Below, piece after piece: positions 1 through 8,490 of a DNA stretch of 64,000 nt; within the stretch, counting starts at the first letter, position 1; the number at the start of each line of letters is the position of its first letter. The notes beneath the pieces were generated by a model. The model was not told where the DNA came from. It ran no database searches and worked only from the letters and a program-made list of their open reading frames with translations. The stretch comes from a bacterium (GTDB taxonomy: Bacteria > Joyebacterota > Joyebacteria > Joyebacterales > Joyebacteraceae): assembly GCA_029990205.1 (NCBI GenBank), contig JAPEKQ010000009.1, positions 31,743-95,742 of the forward strand, given 5' to 3'. The position numbers and the translations under genes are program-made.

Positions 1-1081
1 ACACCCAGTACACACCGGGGTCGAGCACGGCCGTGATGCATTCCTCCGTGCAGACCTCGGCGGTGGTGTAGTCGACAACCGCCTGGTTGGAGCAATCGGG
101 GTCGCCGTAGAGGAGCATGAGCGAAACCGGGAACTCGCCCGACACGCACACGTCGATCTCCCGCGCCTCGTCGAGAACGATCTCGTACCAGTCGGTGTCG
201 CGGTAACAGGTACCGTAGCCATCGAAGTACCCGGACATCCCGCACTGGACGATCGTCGATGCGCTGGGAGCGAGCGGCTGGAAGACCTCCGGGGTCGAAT
301 TGCAGCCGCCGTTGTAGGTGTCGATGTAGTCCAGCCCGCATTCCGGTTCGCCCTCGATCAGAGCGCCGCCCGGACACTCGAGGTCACACTCATAGTCGTA
401 GCCGTATATGGTCAGGATGTAGTCAGCGTCGTTCGGCCACCCGCTGAACTCGCTGGCGCCGACCCAGATCCACCACGTCCCGGGCGTGCAGGTGTAGGTC
501 ACGCTGCTCTCGACGCACTCCGCCTGCGAATCGGATGCGACGATGGTCGCGTCAAAGCAGCCGAAGTTCCCGTTGAAGACGTAGAGATCATGGGGAAACT
601 CCGCCGTGCACGTCACCGTGATCTCCCGGGACTCGGTGAACGTGAGTTCGTACCAGTCCGTGTCGCGGTAGTTGAGACCGCCATACATGTAGTTGCCGCC
701 CTGTCCACAGATGCTGACCGGTCCGTATGACGGATCGACGCTCCAGAATACCTCCGGACTCGAGTAGCATCCCCCGTTGAAAGCATCCACATAGTCGTCG
801 GGGACGGCGCCCTCGCCCTCGGTGAGCCAGCAGTCCTCACAGTACAGATCGCACGGTGGATCGCGGTGTATGACCGGCTCCGCCCCCGGTTCTCCCCTGA
901 TCGATGTGCGTGGATCGAGACTTGCCCGGACCGCGGCCGTCAGCGAGCAGTCCCCGGTGCGAAGGACAGGCTCCCGACCGGAGCCTCCCCCGGGACTCAC
1001 CGCAGAGGTCGACGGGTCCGCCTGGGCTTCCACCGCCAGCACAGCGACCAGCAGCGCACAGAGCAACGCACTCGCCCTCAT
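1..1081 (-). CDS. Secreted cysteine-rich beta-domain protein, 3' end cut by window edge
   Basis: The frame is open from an ATG at 1081 to the window edge (360 codons), so the C-terminus is missing. The start follows a GAGGAGAGAACC ribosome binding site and opens a signal peptide (MRASALLCALLVAVLAVEAQA). The mature part holds two copies of a module with NGGC, a C-G-x-x-G-x-Y stretch and a YRDTDWYE motif, resembling bacterial pre-peptidase C-terminal (PPC-like) beta domains with many paired cysteines. It is a close paralog of the next gene (1271-2473), with the same order of modules, so the missing end probably carries the same WGxIKxxYR tag. Function is unknown; a secreted or surface structural or binding role is inferred. 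Confidence 0.8.
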   Translation of the reverse strand, partial: MRASALLCALLVAVLAVEAQADPSTSAVSPGGGSGREPVLRTGDCSLTAAVRASLDPRTSIRGEPGAEPVIHRDPPCDLYCEDCWLTEGEGAVPDDYVDAFNGGCYSSPEVFWSVDPSYGPVSICGQGGNYMYGGLNYRDTDWYELTFTESREITVTCTAEFPHDLYVFNGNFGCFDATIVASDSQAECVESSVTYTCTPGTWWIWVGASEFSGWPNDADYILTIYGYDYECDLECPGGALIEGEPECGLDYIDTYNGGCNSTPEVFQPLAPSASTIVQCGMSGYFDGYGTCYRDTDWYEIVLDEAREIDVCVSGEFPVSLMLLYGDPDCSNQAVVDYTTAEVCTEECITAVLDPGVYWV

Positions 1082-1163
1082 GGTTCTCTCCTCACCGGCG
1101 CGTGTCGTGCAACGCGACATATGCGCCGTTCATACTCTCAGGATCGACCAGGCCCTCTTGACA

Positions 1164-1193
1164 CTAGTAGCAGACTCCGAGGACCACGGACAA
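1164..1193 (-). promoter_or_regulatory. Candidate promoter for the first secreted paralog
   Basis: On the minus strand TTGTCC is followed after 18 nt by TACTAG, about 83 nt before the ATG at 1081. The neighbouring paralog has the matching arrangement (TTGGCC, 18 nt, TAGTAG) at the same place just after an upstream terminator, which supports both calls. Confidence 0.4.
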
Positions 1194-1200
1194 GAAGAAA

Positions 1201-1228
1201 CGACCCCGGCGCAGAAACGCCGGGGTCG
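1201..1228 (-). terminator. Rho-independent terminator of the 1271-2473 gene
   Basis: A perfect 11-bp stem (CGACCCCGGCG / CGCCGGGGTCG) with a 6-nt loop. On the minus strand it is followed by TTTCTTCTTG. It lies 43 nt after the stop codon. Confidence 0.85.
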
Positions 1229-1270
1229 TGGGATGTACTCGGTCTGAGTGCTCCCGATTCGAATCGGTCT

Positions 1271-2473
1271 CTACCTGTAGAGGCTCTTGATCAGCCCCCA
1301 ACTCCTGTCCTCCACCGGTGTCGTGTAGCCATCAACACTGAAGATGTAGCGTCTGCCGCACGGGTACGTCGCGGTGAAGTCCGGTGCGATGAACACCCAG
1401 TAGACACCGGGATCAAGCACTGCAGTAATGCAATCCTCGGCGCACACAACGGGGTAGACGGTCTCGTCGACAATGATGGTGCTGCAATCGGGCTCACCGT
1501 GCGCCAGCGTCAGCTGCATGGGGAACTCTCCAGCCGCGCAGACCTCGATCTCGCGCGGCTCATCGAGGACGAGTTCGTACCAGTCGGTGTCGCGGTAGCA
1601 GGAACCGAAGTGATCGTAGTGTCCGGCCGTCCCGCAGCGGACGATCCTCGACTGACTGGGGGCGATCTCCTGGAATACCACCGGCGTCGAATTGCAGCCG
1701 CCGTTGTGATGATCGGTGTAGTTCACCTCGCACGGCGGCTCATCCTCGGTCGGGACGCCGCCCGGACAGTCGAGGACGCACTCGAAGTCGTAGCCGTGGA
1801 TGGTCAGGAGGTAGTCGGCATCGTTCGGCCACCCGCTGAAGTCGCTGCTCCCAACCCAGATCCACCACGTTCCGGGCGTGCACACGTATGTCAGGCTGGC
1901 CTCGGTACACTCGGGCTGCGAATCGGACGCCACGATCGTGACGCTCGAGCAGCCGACGTTCCCGTCGATCATGTAGAGGATTACGGGGAACTCCGCCGTA
2001 CACGTCACGGTGATCTCGCGAGCCACGGCAAACGTCATTTCGTACCAGTCGGTGTCGCGGTGGGGCGCGCCCCCGTACTCGAAGTTGCCGCCCTGCCCGC
2101 AGATGGTGATCGGCCCGTAGGATGGGTCGACGCTCCAGAACGCCTCGGGGGTCACGTTGCACCCGCCGTTGAAGTTGTCGTCATAGTCGTCGGGGATGGG
2201 ACCCTCGCCCTCGCTGAGCCAACAGGCCTCGCAGTAGAGGTCACACGGGGGATCGCGCCTCACGACCGGCTCCGCACCCGGTACTCCCCTGCCTGACACC
2301 CGCGGATCGATGCTGGCACGCTCGGCGGCCGTCAGCGAGCAGCCCCCGGTGCGAATGACGGGCTCCCAGCCGGAGTCTCCCGCGGGATTCACGGCGGAGA
2401 CCGACGGATCCGCGTACGATGTGACAGCCAGAACAGCGACCAGAAGCACACAGAGCATAACACTCGTTCTCAT
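1271..2473 (-). CDS. Secreted protein with two PPC-like modules and WGxIKxxYR C-terminal tag
   Basis: 400 residues. The start ATG at 2473 is chosen because GAGGAGAGAACC precedes it and a clear signal peptide (MRTSVMLCVLLVAVLAVTSYA) follows; longer in-frame starts lack both. Two tandem modules (about residues 110-225 and 240-375) share NGGCN, a C-G-x-x-G-x-Y stretch and a YRDTDWYE-type motif, like PPC domains of secreted proteins. The protein ends PVEDRSWGLIKSLYR, the tag found on seven proteins in this window. It is a tandem duplicate of the gene at 1-1081. Function unknown; export and surface attachment or secretion through the tag is inferred. Confidence 0.85.
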   Translation of the reverse strand: MRTSVMLCVLLVAVLAVTSYADPSVSAVNPAGDSGWEPVIRTGGCSLTAAERASIDPRVSGRGVPGAEPVVRRDPPCDLYCEACWLSEGEGPIPDDYDDNFNGGCNVTPEAFWSVDPSYGPITICGQGGNFEYGGAPHRDTDWYEMTFAVAREITVTCTAEFPVILYMIDGNVGCSSVTIVASDSQPECTEASLTYVCTPGTWWIWVGSSDFSGWPNDADYLLTIHGYDFECVLDCPGGVPTEDEPPCEVNYTDHHNGGCNSTPVVFQEIAPSQSRIVRCGTAGHYDHFGSCYRDTDWYELVLDEPREIEVCAAGEFPMQLTLAHGEPDCSTIIVDETVYPVVCAEDCITAVLDPGVYWVFIAPDFTATYPCGRRYIFSVDGYTTPVEDRSWGLIKSLYR

Positions 2474-2556
2474 GGTTCTCTCCTCACCACGGCGTACCGC
2501 GCCGCGAGACACGTGCACAGTCGACCACTCCGTTTCACCCACTTCCATGTGACCAA

Positions 2557-2586
2557 CTACTAGCAGATGCCGAGGGCTATGGCCAA
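2557..2586 (-). promoter_or_regulatory. Candidate promoter for the 1271-2473 gene
   Basis: Minus-strand TTGGCC, 18-nt spacer, TAGTAG, directly after the terminator of the sigma/anti-sigma unit. The layout parallels that of the neighbouring paralog. Confidence 0.4.
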
Positions 2587-2591
2587 CGAGA

Positions 2592-2622
2592 AACGGCCCC
2601 GGTGCGGTTGCACCAGGGCCGT
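2592..2622 (-). terminator. Terminator of the sigma/anti-sigma operon
   Basis: A stem of ACGGCCCTGGTGC with GCACCGGGGCCGT (one mismatch) and a 4-nt loop, followed on the minus strand by TTTCTCGTT. Confidence 0.8.
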
Positions 2623-2678
2623 AGAGTCTTCGCATGGATCATGTCGTCGGATGGATCAGGCCATCCGTCCGACCAGGA

Positions 2679-3257
2679 TCAGTCGCGATAGCCTTCGCTC
2701 GAGAGCCGCTCCTCCATCTCCTCCTGCGAACGGTCCGAACGGGCCAGGATGAACTGCGGCCCCTCGGTCGGCTCGGCGAACGAACTCGGTCGGAGCGTGT
2801 CGGAGTAGTCGGCGAACTCGATGACGGCCTCGCCGCTCATCACGTGCTGCCTGCTCGCCAGAGAGATGACGGACTCGTTGCCGCTGTCCGCAACACCCTC
2901 CTGACCGGCGCCGCCAAGTCCAAGGAGCTGCCCGGCGCCGACGGTGAAACCGACGACGAAGAGCACGGCCGCGATGGCGATGGGAACGAGTCTGGGAGTC
3001 GCCGCGGGATGCCACGAAAGGAGCGACGGACGATGGAGGCGCTGCATGAGTCGCGCGTTGAAGCGGGTCCAGTAGAAGGGAGACGGCTCAACGTAGCCGT
3101 CGTCGAGAAGGAGCTCGCGGACGCCCGCGAAAGCTTCGATCTCGGATCTGCACTCGGGGCACTCTTCGATGTGCTCCTCGATGAGGCGTGCCTGCTCCGG
3201 AGAAAGGTCTCCGTCGAGGTACTCGATCAGCTCATCTCTGATGAGTTCGCAGTCCAT
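2679..3257 (-). CDS. Zinc-finger transmembrane anti-sigma factor
   Basis: 192 residues. The N-terminus (MDCELIRDELIEYLDGDLSP) and an HxxxCxxC set (H29, C33, C36) match the zinc-binding anti-sigma domain that holds ECF sigma factors at the membrane. One membrane helix lies near residues 89-108, followed by a periplasmic C-terminal part of about 80 residues that presumably senses or is cleaved. The start ATG overlaps the sigma stop codon (TAATG), so the two are translationally coupled. Expected role: bind and inhibit the sigma factor encoded just upstream until an envelope signal releases it. Confidence 0.85.
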   Translation of the reverse strand: MDCELIRDELIEYLDGDLSPEQARLIEEHIEECPECRSEIEAFAGVRELLLDDGYVEPSPFYWTRFNARLMQRLHRPSLLSWHPAATPRLVPIAIAAVLFVVGFTVGAGQLLGLGGAGQEGVADSGNESVISLASRQHVMSGEAVIEFADYSDTLRPSSFAEPTEGPQFILARSDRSQEEMEERLSSEGYRD

Positions 3258-3838
3258 TATCTCAGATCCTCCAACTTGACCCTCAGCTTCCTGATAGCGT
3301 GAAAATAGTTGGCCTTCGACGTTCCCTCTGAACACCCGACGATGTCGGCGATCTCTCTGTGGCTCAGCCCCTCGAAGAACTTCAGGGTGAAGACCGCCCT
3401 CTGCTTCTCCGGCAGCTCTCGAACCGCTTCATCGATCCTCTCAGCCACCTCGCTGCTCAGCGCCGCCCGGAGTGGATTGGTCGAAGCCCGCTTGTCTCTC
3501 CTGGGCAGATCACCCAGCGGAACCATCTGTCGAAACCTGTCCCGCTTGAGCTTGTTGAGCGCGATATTGACCGTGATGCGGTAGAGCCACGTGTAGAGAC
3601 TCGAGCGTCCTTCAAAACGGCCGATGTGCCGAAATACCTTAATGAAGGCTTCCTGTGCACAGTCCTCGGCTGCTTCATCTTCTCGCAGGACGCGCCAGGC
3701 AACGCGGTAAACGCGTTCCCTGTATTCGGTTACGAACTCCTCGAAAGCCTGCTCATCGCCTGCTTTGAGTCGTTCTACGAGCCTCGCGGTGTTGTTGGCC
3801 GTGGGCTCCCCCGCCTTCTTGGTCACTTCATCTGACAC
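3257..3838 (-). CDS. ECF-type RNA polymerase sigma factor (sigma-70 family)
   Basis: 193 residues from a GTG start. Region 2 is clear (REDEAAEDCAQEAFIKVFRH, then FEGRSSLYTWLYRITVN), as is region 4 (LPEKQRAVFTLKFFEGLSHREIA followed by CSEGTSKANYFHAIRKLR). An in-frame ATG at 3916 would add 26 residues, but it overlaps a good -35 element (TTGACA, 3911-3916) whose -10 lies at 3888-3893, so the GTG at 3838 behind GGTGG is preferred. It forms an operon with the anti-sigma factor. Its regulon is unknown; many secreted-protein genes lie nearby. Confidence 0.85.
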   Translation of the reverse strand: MSDEVTKKAGEPTANNTARLVERLKAGDEQAFEEFVTEYRERVYRVAWRVLREDEAAEDCAQEAFIKVFRHIGRFEGRSSLYTWLYRITVNIALNKLKRDRFRQMVPLGDLPRRDKRASTNPLRAALSSEVAERIDEAVRELPEKQRAVFTLKFFEGLSHREIADIVGCSEGTSKANYFHAIRKLRVKLEDLR

Positions 3839-3887
3839 GTGCCGCCACCAGGTGGTTGAAGCATCAATCGGTTCACAAAACTCGCCC

Positions 3888-3916
3888 ACGCTATGACACG
3901 CGGGGCCCGCTGTCAA
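3888..3916 (-). promoter_or_regulatory. Candidate promoter of the sigma/anti-sigma operon
   Basis: TTGACA, 17-nt spacer, TAGCGT on the minus strand, about 50 nt before the preferred GTG start at 3838. Confidence 0.45.
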
Positions 3917-3926
3917 CCATACAGAA

Positions 3927-3958
3927 GGGCCGGGTGAAGCTCATGCTCCCCCCGGCCC
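3927..3958 (-). terminator. Terminator-like hairpin below the 4088-5773 gene
   Basis: An 8-bp stem (GGGCCGGG / CCCGGCCC) with a 16-nt loop, followed on the minus strand by TTCTGT. It could end the transcript of the gene that stops at 4088. Confidence 0.55.
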
Positions 3959-4087
3959 CGATCTTGGCGCGTGAGACTCCGTGCGTGCAGCGCAAGGTGT
4001 CGTAGGGACGGGTCTCGTCACACCAAAGTCTGTCTCTCGTCCCGCGTCCACCGTGACGCCGGCCGGACACCGGGCGAGACTATCTGT

Positions 4088-5773
4088 CTACCTGTACATC
4101 GACTTGATGACGCCCCACGAGCGCTCCTGGATCAGCTGCGTCTCAGGCACCGTCGTGACGGTGTCACACCAGTCCCAGAGTTCCATGAGCTCCATCGGAC
4201 CGACGCGCGAGCCCATGCAGCCGTCGACGTCGTCAAGCTCGAGCGCTCTGTTCGGGTACGTATCGCACTCGAAGACGCCGTTGATGGCGTACTTGTACTC
4301 GAGGAACCTGTAGGTCCCGGTCGGGAACGTCAGGAGGACGGAGTAGGTTCCGTCGCCCGCGGTCAGGTCGCCGTTCGTGCCGTCGTCGAAGAGCGCGGTG
4401 CCGACCACCCAGTCCAGCGGGGCGGACGTGCCGTAGACCTCGACCACGTCGGTGAGGATGTCGAACGTGTCCGGAAGCTCGGTGACCTGGAAGCGGACAC
4501 CGACGTCGCACGAGATGTTGTCGGACGGCGCGACATCGTTCCACCACACGTTCTGCGTCTGGCTGGCCGAGTTCGGGTCGAGCGTGACGTAGTGACCGAA
4601 GTCGTAGTCGCCCTCCCACGTGGCACAGTCGACGACGTACTTGTACTTCGCCTCGAGCGACTCGGCGGCGGCGCCGCACGTGTAGCCCATCGTGAAGTAC
4701 TGGTCGACCGAGTAGGTCGAATCGGCATCGGCGTCGAACGTCTCAGCACCGGCGCACTGGTCCCACGTGAACGGGTGCGTATCACCCTGGACGTGAACCG
4801 ACGTCGGGATGCCGTTGGCGTCGATGTAGAGATGCATGTTCAGCTCGAGCGTGACCAGGTGGATGTAGAAGCAGTCGGAGTTGCTGCTCGGATCGACCGG
4901 CGTCCCGCCGACGCTCGTCACACCCGTCACCGTGACCTGGTAATCGTAGCCCTCGGTGAGAGCCGGGCTCACGGTGAGGTGCACGAGGCTCGCGTCCGCG
5001 TCCTGCACGGCGCTCGTCACGACAGCACCACCCGTCACGGTGTAGTTCGAGGCGGTCTCGGCCGTCGTCTGGTCCATATCCTCGGAGAACTGGACGAGAT
5101 ACGAGGCGGCGTCCGTGCCGTCGCCATCGATGCGCACGTCGATCACGGCCGGCGGCGCGCTGGTCTGCACCGTGGTCGTGTTGTTCGACATGTCATACGT
5201 GAAGACGACCGGCGTCAGACCGTCGGAGACGAAGACGAGGTTGGCGCCACCCGGCGGCGTGTTCTGATCCCAGTTGTTGTTGAGGACGATCTTGAACTCG
5301 TAGCTTCCAGCCGGAATGACCGACGAGAACTCCCAGATGCCGTCCGCGTCGCCGTCCTCCATCACCGTGGTGACCATGTCGGTCTGGTCCCAGTCGATAC
5401 CACCGAGTTCGCTCTGAAGACTGCCGCAGACGATGGGCGGGTGCAGGCTGTCGAAGACGTACTCGTCGCCTTCCTTCACACCGACCGTCGCGCCAAGATT
5501 GACGTAGAACGTCACGTCATCGTCGGCAGCCAGCGTGATCGGCTGGTTGTTGCCGGGGAAGTCCAGACCCCACGCATCACCGTCGACGGCCTTGTAGACG
5601 TACGAGCCGGCGAGGAACGAATGCGTGTAGACGTAGATCCCGTTCCCGTCGAGCGTCAGCTCGGTCCCCGGATCCGCCGGGTCCCACGCCTGGAAGTCAC
5701 CAACGATGCTCGGCGCTGCGAACGCCGACGTGGCGACCATCAGCAGGGTCGCGATAGCTGCAAGTGTTCTCAT
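4088..5773 (-). CDS. Secreted multi-module starch-binding-like protein with WGxIKxxYR tag
   Basis: 561 residues with a signal peptide (MRTLAAIATLLMVATSAFA) behind GGGGGAGAGAG. Residues 20-120 and 130-210 look like pullulanase-X25/CBM48-type modules (IVGDFQAWDP, AGSYVYKAVDGDAWG, AGSYEFKIVLNNNWDQ). Residues 215-305 resemble a bacterial Ig/SbsA-like domain (YLVQFSEDMDQTTAETASNY). Two more glycan-binding-like modules follow, each with a KYKY or EYKYAI strand. It ends QERSWGVIKSMYR. No catalytic motif was seen, so glycan binding at the surface (starch, glycogen or similar) is inferred. The next gene upstream carries a related CBM20-like module and the same tag. Confidence 0.8.
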   Translation of the reverse strand: MRTLAAIATLLMVATSAFAAPSIVGDFQAWDPADPGTELTLDGNGIYVYTHSFLAGSYVYKAVDGDAWGLDFPGNNQPITLAADDDVTFYVNLGATVGVKEGDEYVFDSLHPPIVCGSLQSELGGIDWDQTDMVTTVMEDGDADGIWEFSSVIPAGSYEFKIVLNNNWDQNTPPGGANLVFVSDGLTPVVFTYDMSNNTTTVQTSAPPAVIDVRIDGDGTDAASYLVQFSEDMDQTTAETASNYTVTGGAVVTSAVQDADASLVHLTVSPALTEGYDYQVTVTGVTSVGGTPVDPSSNSDCFYIHLVTLELNMHLYIDANGIPTSVHVQGDTHPFTWDQCAGAETFDADADSTYSVDQYFTMGYTCGAAAESLEAKYKYVVDCATWEGDYDFGHYVTLDPNSASQTQNVWWNDVAPSDNISCDVGVRFQVTELPDTFDILTDVVEVYGTSAPLDWVVGTALFDDGTNGDLTAGDGTYSVLLTFPTGTYRFLEYKYAINGVFECDTYPNRALELDDVDGCMGSRVGPMELMELWDWCDTVTTVPETQLIQERSWGVIKSMYR

Positions 5774-5920
5774 CTCTCTCCCCCTTCTCGCCGAAGCGAG
5801 GGAACTCGCATCAGCAAATGCTCTCGCATCGGCGAGGGATTCCTCTTGCCGGTTGCCTGCCCATGGATGTCCACGGGAGCCCCGTTCGCCGCGTGCGACG
5901 TGCTCTACTTCTGTGTGAGA

Positions 5921-5954
5921 CCGGGCCCCGACGAACTGCGTCGCCGGGGCCCGG
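5921..5954 (-). terminator. Terminator-like hairpin below the 5997-6824 gene
   Basis: A GC-rich inverted repeat (CCGGGCCCCGACG with CGTCGCCGGGGCCCGG, one bulge) about 43 nt after the stop at 5997. On the minus strand TCTCACACA follows. Confidence 0.6.
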
Positions 5955-5996
5955 GGAAACTACGTGGTGCCTATCCCTGAAACGATGGGACCCCGA

Positions 5997-6824
5997 CTAC
6001 CTGTAGATAGCCTTGATGGTACCCCATGTCGTCTCGTCGACCGGGCTCGAGCAGTCCGGGCAGTCCGGAGTGGTCCACTCCCAACCGTCGATCGCCAGAT
6101 CCATGGTCGGCATGGAGTCGTCGATCGTCAGACCGTGGTTGCCGGAGCTCTCCCACGTCGCGCAGTCGTCCTTCTTGTACTTGTACTCGCGGTACGGGTT
6201 CGAACCGGCCAGGAAGGTAACGTCGACCTGGTAGAGCTTCGGACTGACGGTCTCGCAGCTGAACAGCATCGGGATGCCGTAGCCCCAGTTGTCGAGCTCG
6301 TCGCCGGCGCCGACCACGCAGACCTCACCGGAGGTCTCAACGTCGCCCGTCAGGCAGAGGTGGAAGGTGACCGTCACGTCCTGTCCGAGCACCGCGGTGA
6401 TCGGGAGGATGAAGTTCGGGTCGTTGCCAGCCTGGTCCTGACCGTAGCACTCGGCCATGTCGGTCGTATCGACGACCTTGATGTAGTACTCAACCTCGGC
6501 GCAGCCGTGACCGGCAGGGATCTGGCCGGTGAACTCGTCGTTGTTGCCAACGAAGCCGTTGAAGGTCATCGGGACTTCGATGAAGTCCACGTCGCCCACG
6601 CACCGGTAGTAGAGGTAAGCCTCGAGGTCAGCACACGGACCGTTCGTCTCACCCGTGCAGCCATCCTTCCAGATCTGGACGTAGGTATCGATGTTCTCGG
6701 CCGACGTGTAGGAGACGCCGTTGTTCGGCCAGATGTTGCCACACCAGCCGACAGCACCCATGGCCGTCGACGCGATGGTGAGCAGCATGGCCGTGGCCAG
6801 TGCGATCATCACGAATCTCTTCAT
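5997..6824 (-). CDS. Secreted CBM20-like protein with WGxIKxxYR tag
   Basis: 275 residues. The ATG at 6824 follows CAGGAGGACTGAG and opens a signal peptide (MKRFVMIALATAMLLTIASTAMG). The C-terminal half matches a CBM20 starch-binding domain: VTFHLCLTGDVETSGEVCVVG, ELDNWGYG, then a PYREYKYKKDDCATWES strand. The N-terminal half, rich in cysteine and acidic residues, is a beta domain I do not recognise. The end is PVDETTWGTIKAIYR. No hydrolase motif is present. It is probably an exported glycan-binding protein expressed from the strong promoter at 6935-6963. Confidence 0.8.
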   Translation of the reverse strand: MKRFVMIALATAMLLTIASTAMGAVGWCGNIWPNNGVSYTSAENIDTYVQIWKDGCTGETNGPCADLEAYLYYRCVGDVDFIEVPMTFNGFVGNNDEFTGQIPAGHGCAEVEYYIKVVDTTDMAECYGQDQAGNDPNFILPITAVLGQDVTVTFHLCLTGDVETSGEVCVVGAGDELDNWGYGIPMLFSCETVSPKLYQVDVTFLAGSNPYREYKYKKDDCATWESSGNHGLTIDDSMPTMDLAIDGWEWTTPDCPDCSSPVDETTWGTIKAIYR

Positions 6825-6934
6825 CTCAGTCCTCCTGTCAATGACGCAAGAACGTGACATGCCTGCGTCAGACAATAGAGATGTGCCTTCGGAGCGCCCC
6901 CATGGGCACTCCACATGTGAACTGCCACCCCACG

Positions 6935-6963
6935 ATAATACCACAATCGGCCTCATATGTCAA
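6935..6963 (-). promoter_or_regulatory. Strong sigma-70-type promoter for the CBM20-like gene
   Basis: Minus-strand TTGACA, 17-nt spacer, TATTAT: near-perfect consensus. It implies a 5' leader of about 105 nt before the ATG at 6824. The 6825-7133 gap otherwise holds no gene that I can see. Confidence 0.75.
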
Positions 6964-7133
6964 TTCTTGGCCCGGCCGAATCCCCCGCCCCACGGCCCGT
7001 TTCCGCAGGGATCCGGGCACTATCCACCCGTTTCTTACGATGCACCGTAGCGGCTCAGGTCTCACATTGTGTCCAGCGTCTCCCGACGCCCCGTGCCGGG
7101 GGGGCCGCGCCCCCGCCACCTGACACAGAAAGA

Positions 7134-7152
7134 CCCGGTGCAGAGCACCGGG
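7134..7152 (-). terminator. Terminator below the two tRNA genes
   Basis: A perfect 8-bp stem (CCCGGTGC / GCACCGGG) with a 3-nt loop, followed on the minus strand by TCTTTCTGT, 14 nt past the tRNA-Thr CCA end. Confidence 0.8.
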
Positions 7153-7165
7153 CCTTCCTTGCGAC

Positions 7166-7241
7166 TGGAGCTGGTGAGCGGATTCGAACCGCTGACCTAC
7201 GCATTACGAGTGCGTTGCTCTACCAGCTGAGCTACACCAGC
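7166..7241 (-). tRNA. tRNA-Thr (anticodon CGU)
   Basis: A 76-nt cloverleaf with acceptor stem GCTGGTG/CACCAGC, D arm GCTC...GAGC, and anticodon stem ACGCA/TGCGT around loop CTCGTAA. The T arm contains GGTTCGAATCC. Discriminator U and a genome-encoded CCA end are present. It reads ACG codons, which are common in this GC-rich window. Confidence 0.95.
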
Positions 7242-7288
7242 TCTTGTCGAGAGAGGCGCGACGGCTTCGACGCGCCTCGGTATTCCAG

Positions 7289-7364
7289 TGGTGGCGCCCC
7301 CCAGAATTGAACTGGGGACACACGGATTTTCAATCCGTTGCTCTACCAACTGAGCTAGGGCGCC
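7289..7364 (-). tRNA. tRNA-Phe (anticodon GAA)
   Basis: A 76-nt cloverleaf with acceptor stem GGCGCCC/GGGCGCC, anticodon stem ACGGA/TCCGT around loop TTGAAAA, T loop TTCAATT, discriminator A and an encoded CCA. It lies 47 nt upstream of tRNA-Thr, probably in one transcript. Confidence 0.95.
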
Positions 7365-7456
7365 ACATGTGCAACAGAGAGGTATTCTAGCAACGCCCCC
7401 GGGTCAAGTCAAGCGACAAGGGACCTGTAGAACCCAAGCACTCCCTGAGCGGACCG

Positions 7457-8440
7457 CTACTCCGTATAGCCGCCCGGGTGCTCCATCATCCAGGCCCACG
7501 CGGCCTCGATCATGTCGTCGAGCTCCGGGTGCTCGGGCTTCCACCCGAGCTCCCTGATGGCCAGCGACGACGAGGCGACGAGCCGGGCTGGATCTCCCGC
7601 CCTCCTCGCCCCCATCTTGCGTTCCACGACGCGTCCGGTCACTCGCTCGACCGAGTCGATGACGTTCAGGACACTCCACCCCTCCCCGTTGCCGAGGTTG
7701 TAGATCCCGGAGCGACCCTTCTCGAGCGCGTCGAGCGCGAGGATATGCGCATCGGAGAGATCACGCACATCGATATAGTCTCGGATGCACGTCCCGTCCG
7801 GTGTCTCGTAGTCGTCTCCGAAGACCGTCAGCTCCGGACGTCTTCCCGCCACGACCTGGAGCGCGATCGGGATAAGATGCGACTCGGGGCGATGGTCCTC
7901 GCCGTAGCGCCCCGACGCTCCGGCGGCATTGAAGTACCGCAACGAGATGTGCTTGAGCCCGGTGCGCTCGGCCTCCCACGCAAGAACCCGCTCGAAGATG
8001 AGCTTCGTATCGCCATAGACGTTGACGGGCGCGGTCCGGTTCGTCTCCGAGATCGGGACGGACTCCGGCTCGCCGTAGACTCCGGCCGAGCTCGAGAACA
8101 CGATCCGGTCGACTCCGGCCGCGTGCATTCCCTCGAGCAGCCGGATGCCGGAGACGACGTTGTTCTGATAGTAGTCGCCCGGCTTCTCCATCGACTCGCC
8201 GACCAGGCTCATCGCCGCAAAGTGGATGACGGCCTCGACCTTGTGCTCGGTGAGCGTCTTCGCCACCAGCTCGCGGTCGCCGATCTCCCCCACCACCAGC
8301 GGCACGCCCTCGTGCATCGCCGCGCGGTGTCCCTTCGACAGGTTGTCGAGGACGACGACGCTATGCCCCGCGCCGACCAGCCGCTCGACCGTGACGCTCC
8401 CGATGTATCCAGCTCCACCTGTCACAAGGACAGAAGACAT
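7457..8440 (-). CDS. galE: UDP-glucose 4-epimerase
   Basis: 327 residues, the usual GalE length. The N-terminus has the NAD-binding GGAGYIGS glycine motif. The catalytic region shows SSSAGVYGEP with the active-site Ser, and the YxxxK pair as YGDTK. RYFNAAGA and YGEDHRPESHL are typical GalE stretches. The enzyme interconverts UDP-glucose and UDP-galactose in the cytoplasm and supplies galactosyl donors for surface polysaccharide or for galactose use. It starts at an ATG behind GAGGTCTGA. Confidence 0.95.
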   Translation of the reverse strand: MSSVLVTGGAGYIGSVTVERLVGAGHSVVVLDNLSKGHRAAMHEGVPLVVGEIGDRELVAKTLTEHKVEAVIHFAAMSLVGESMEKPGDYYQNNVVSGIRLLEGMHAAGVDRIVFSSSAGVYGEPESVPISETNRTAPVNVYGDTKLIFERVLAWEAERTGLKHISLRYFNAAGASGRYGEDHRPESHLIPIALQVVAGRRPELTVFGDDYETPDGTCIRDYIDVRDLSDAHILALDALEKGRSGIYNLGNGEGWSVLNVIDSVERVTGRVVERKMGARRAGDPARLVASSSLAIRELGWKPEHPELDDMIEAAWAWMMEHPGGYTE

Positions 8441-8490
8441 TCAGACCTCCTCTGCACGCGCGATTCAGAATTCCGAAGGTTCTGTGGCGC

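Noticed and set aside
3971-5980. 669-codon open frame on the plus strand opposite the starch-binding-like gene
   Set aside because: Arg/Val/Asp-rich composition typical of antisense frames in GC-rich DNA. The minus-strand frame has a signal peptide, domains and the C-terminal tag.
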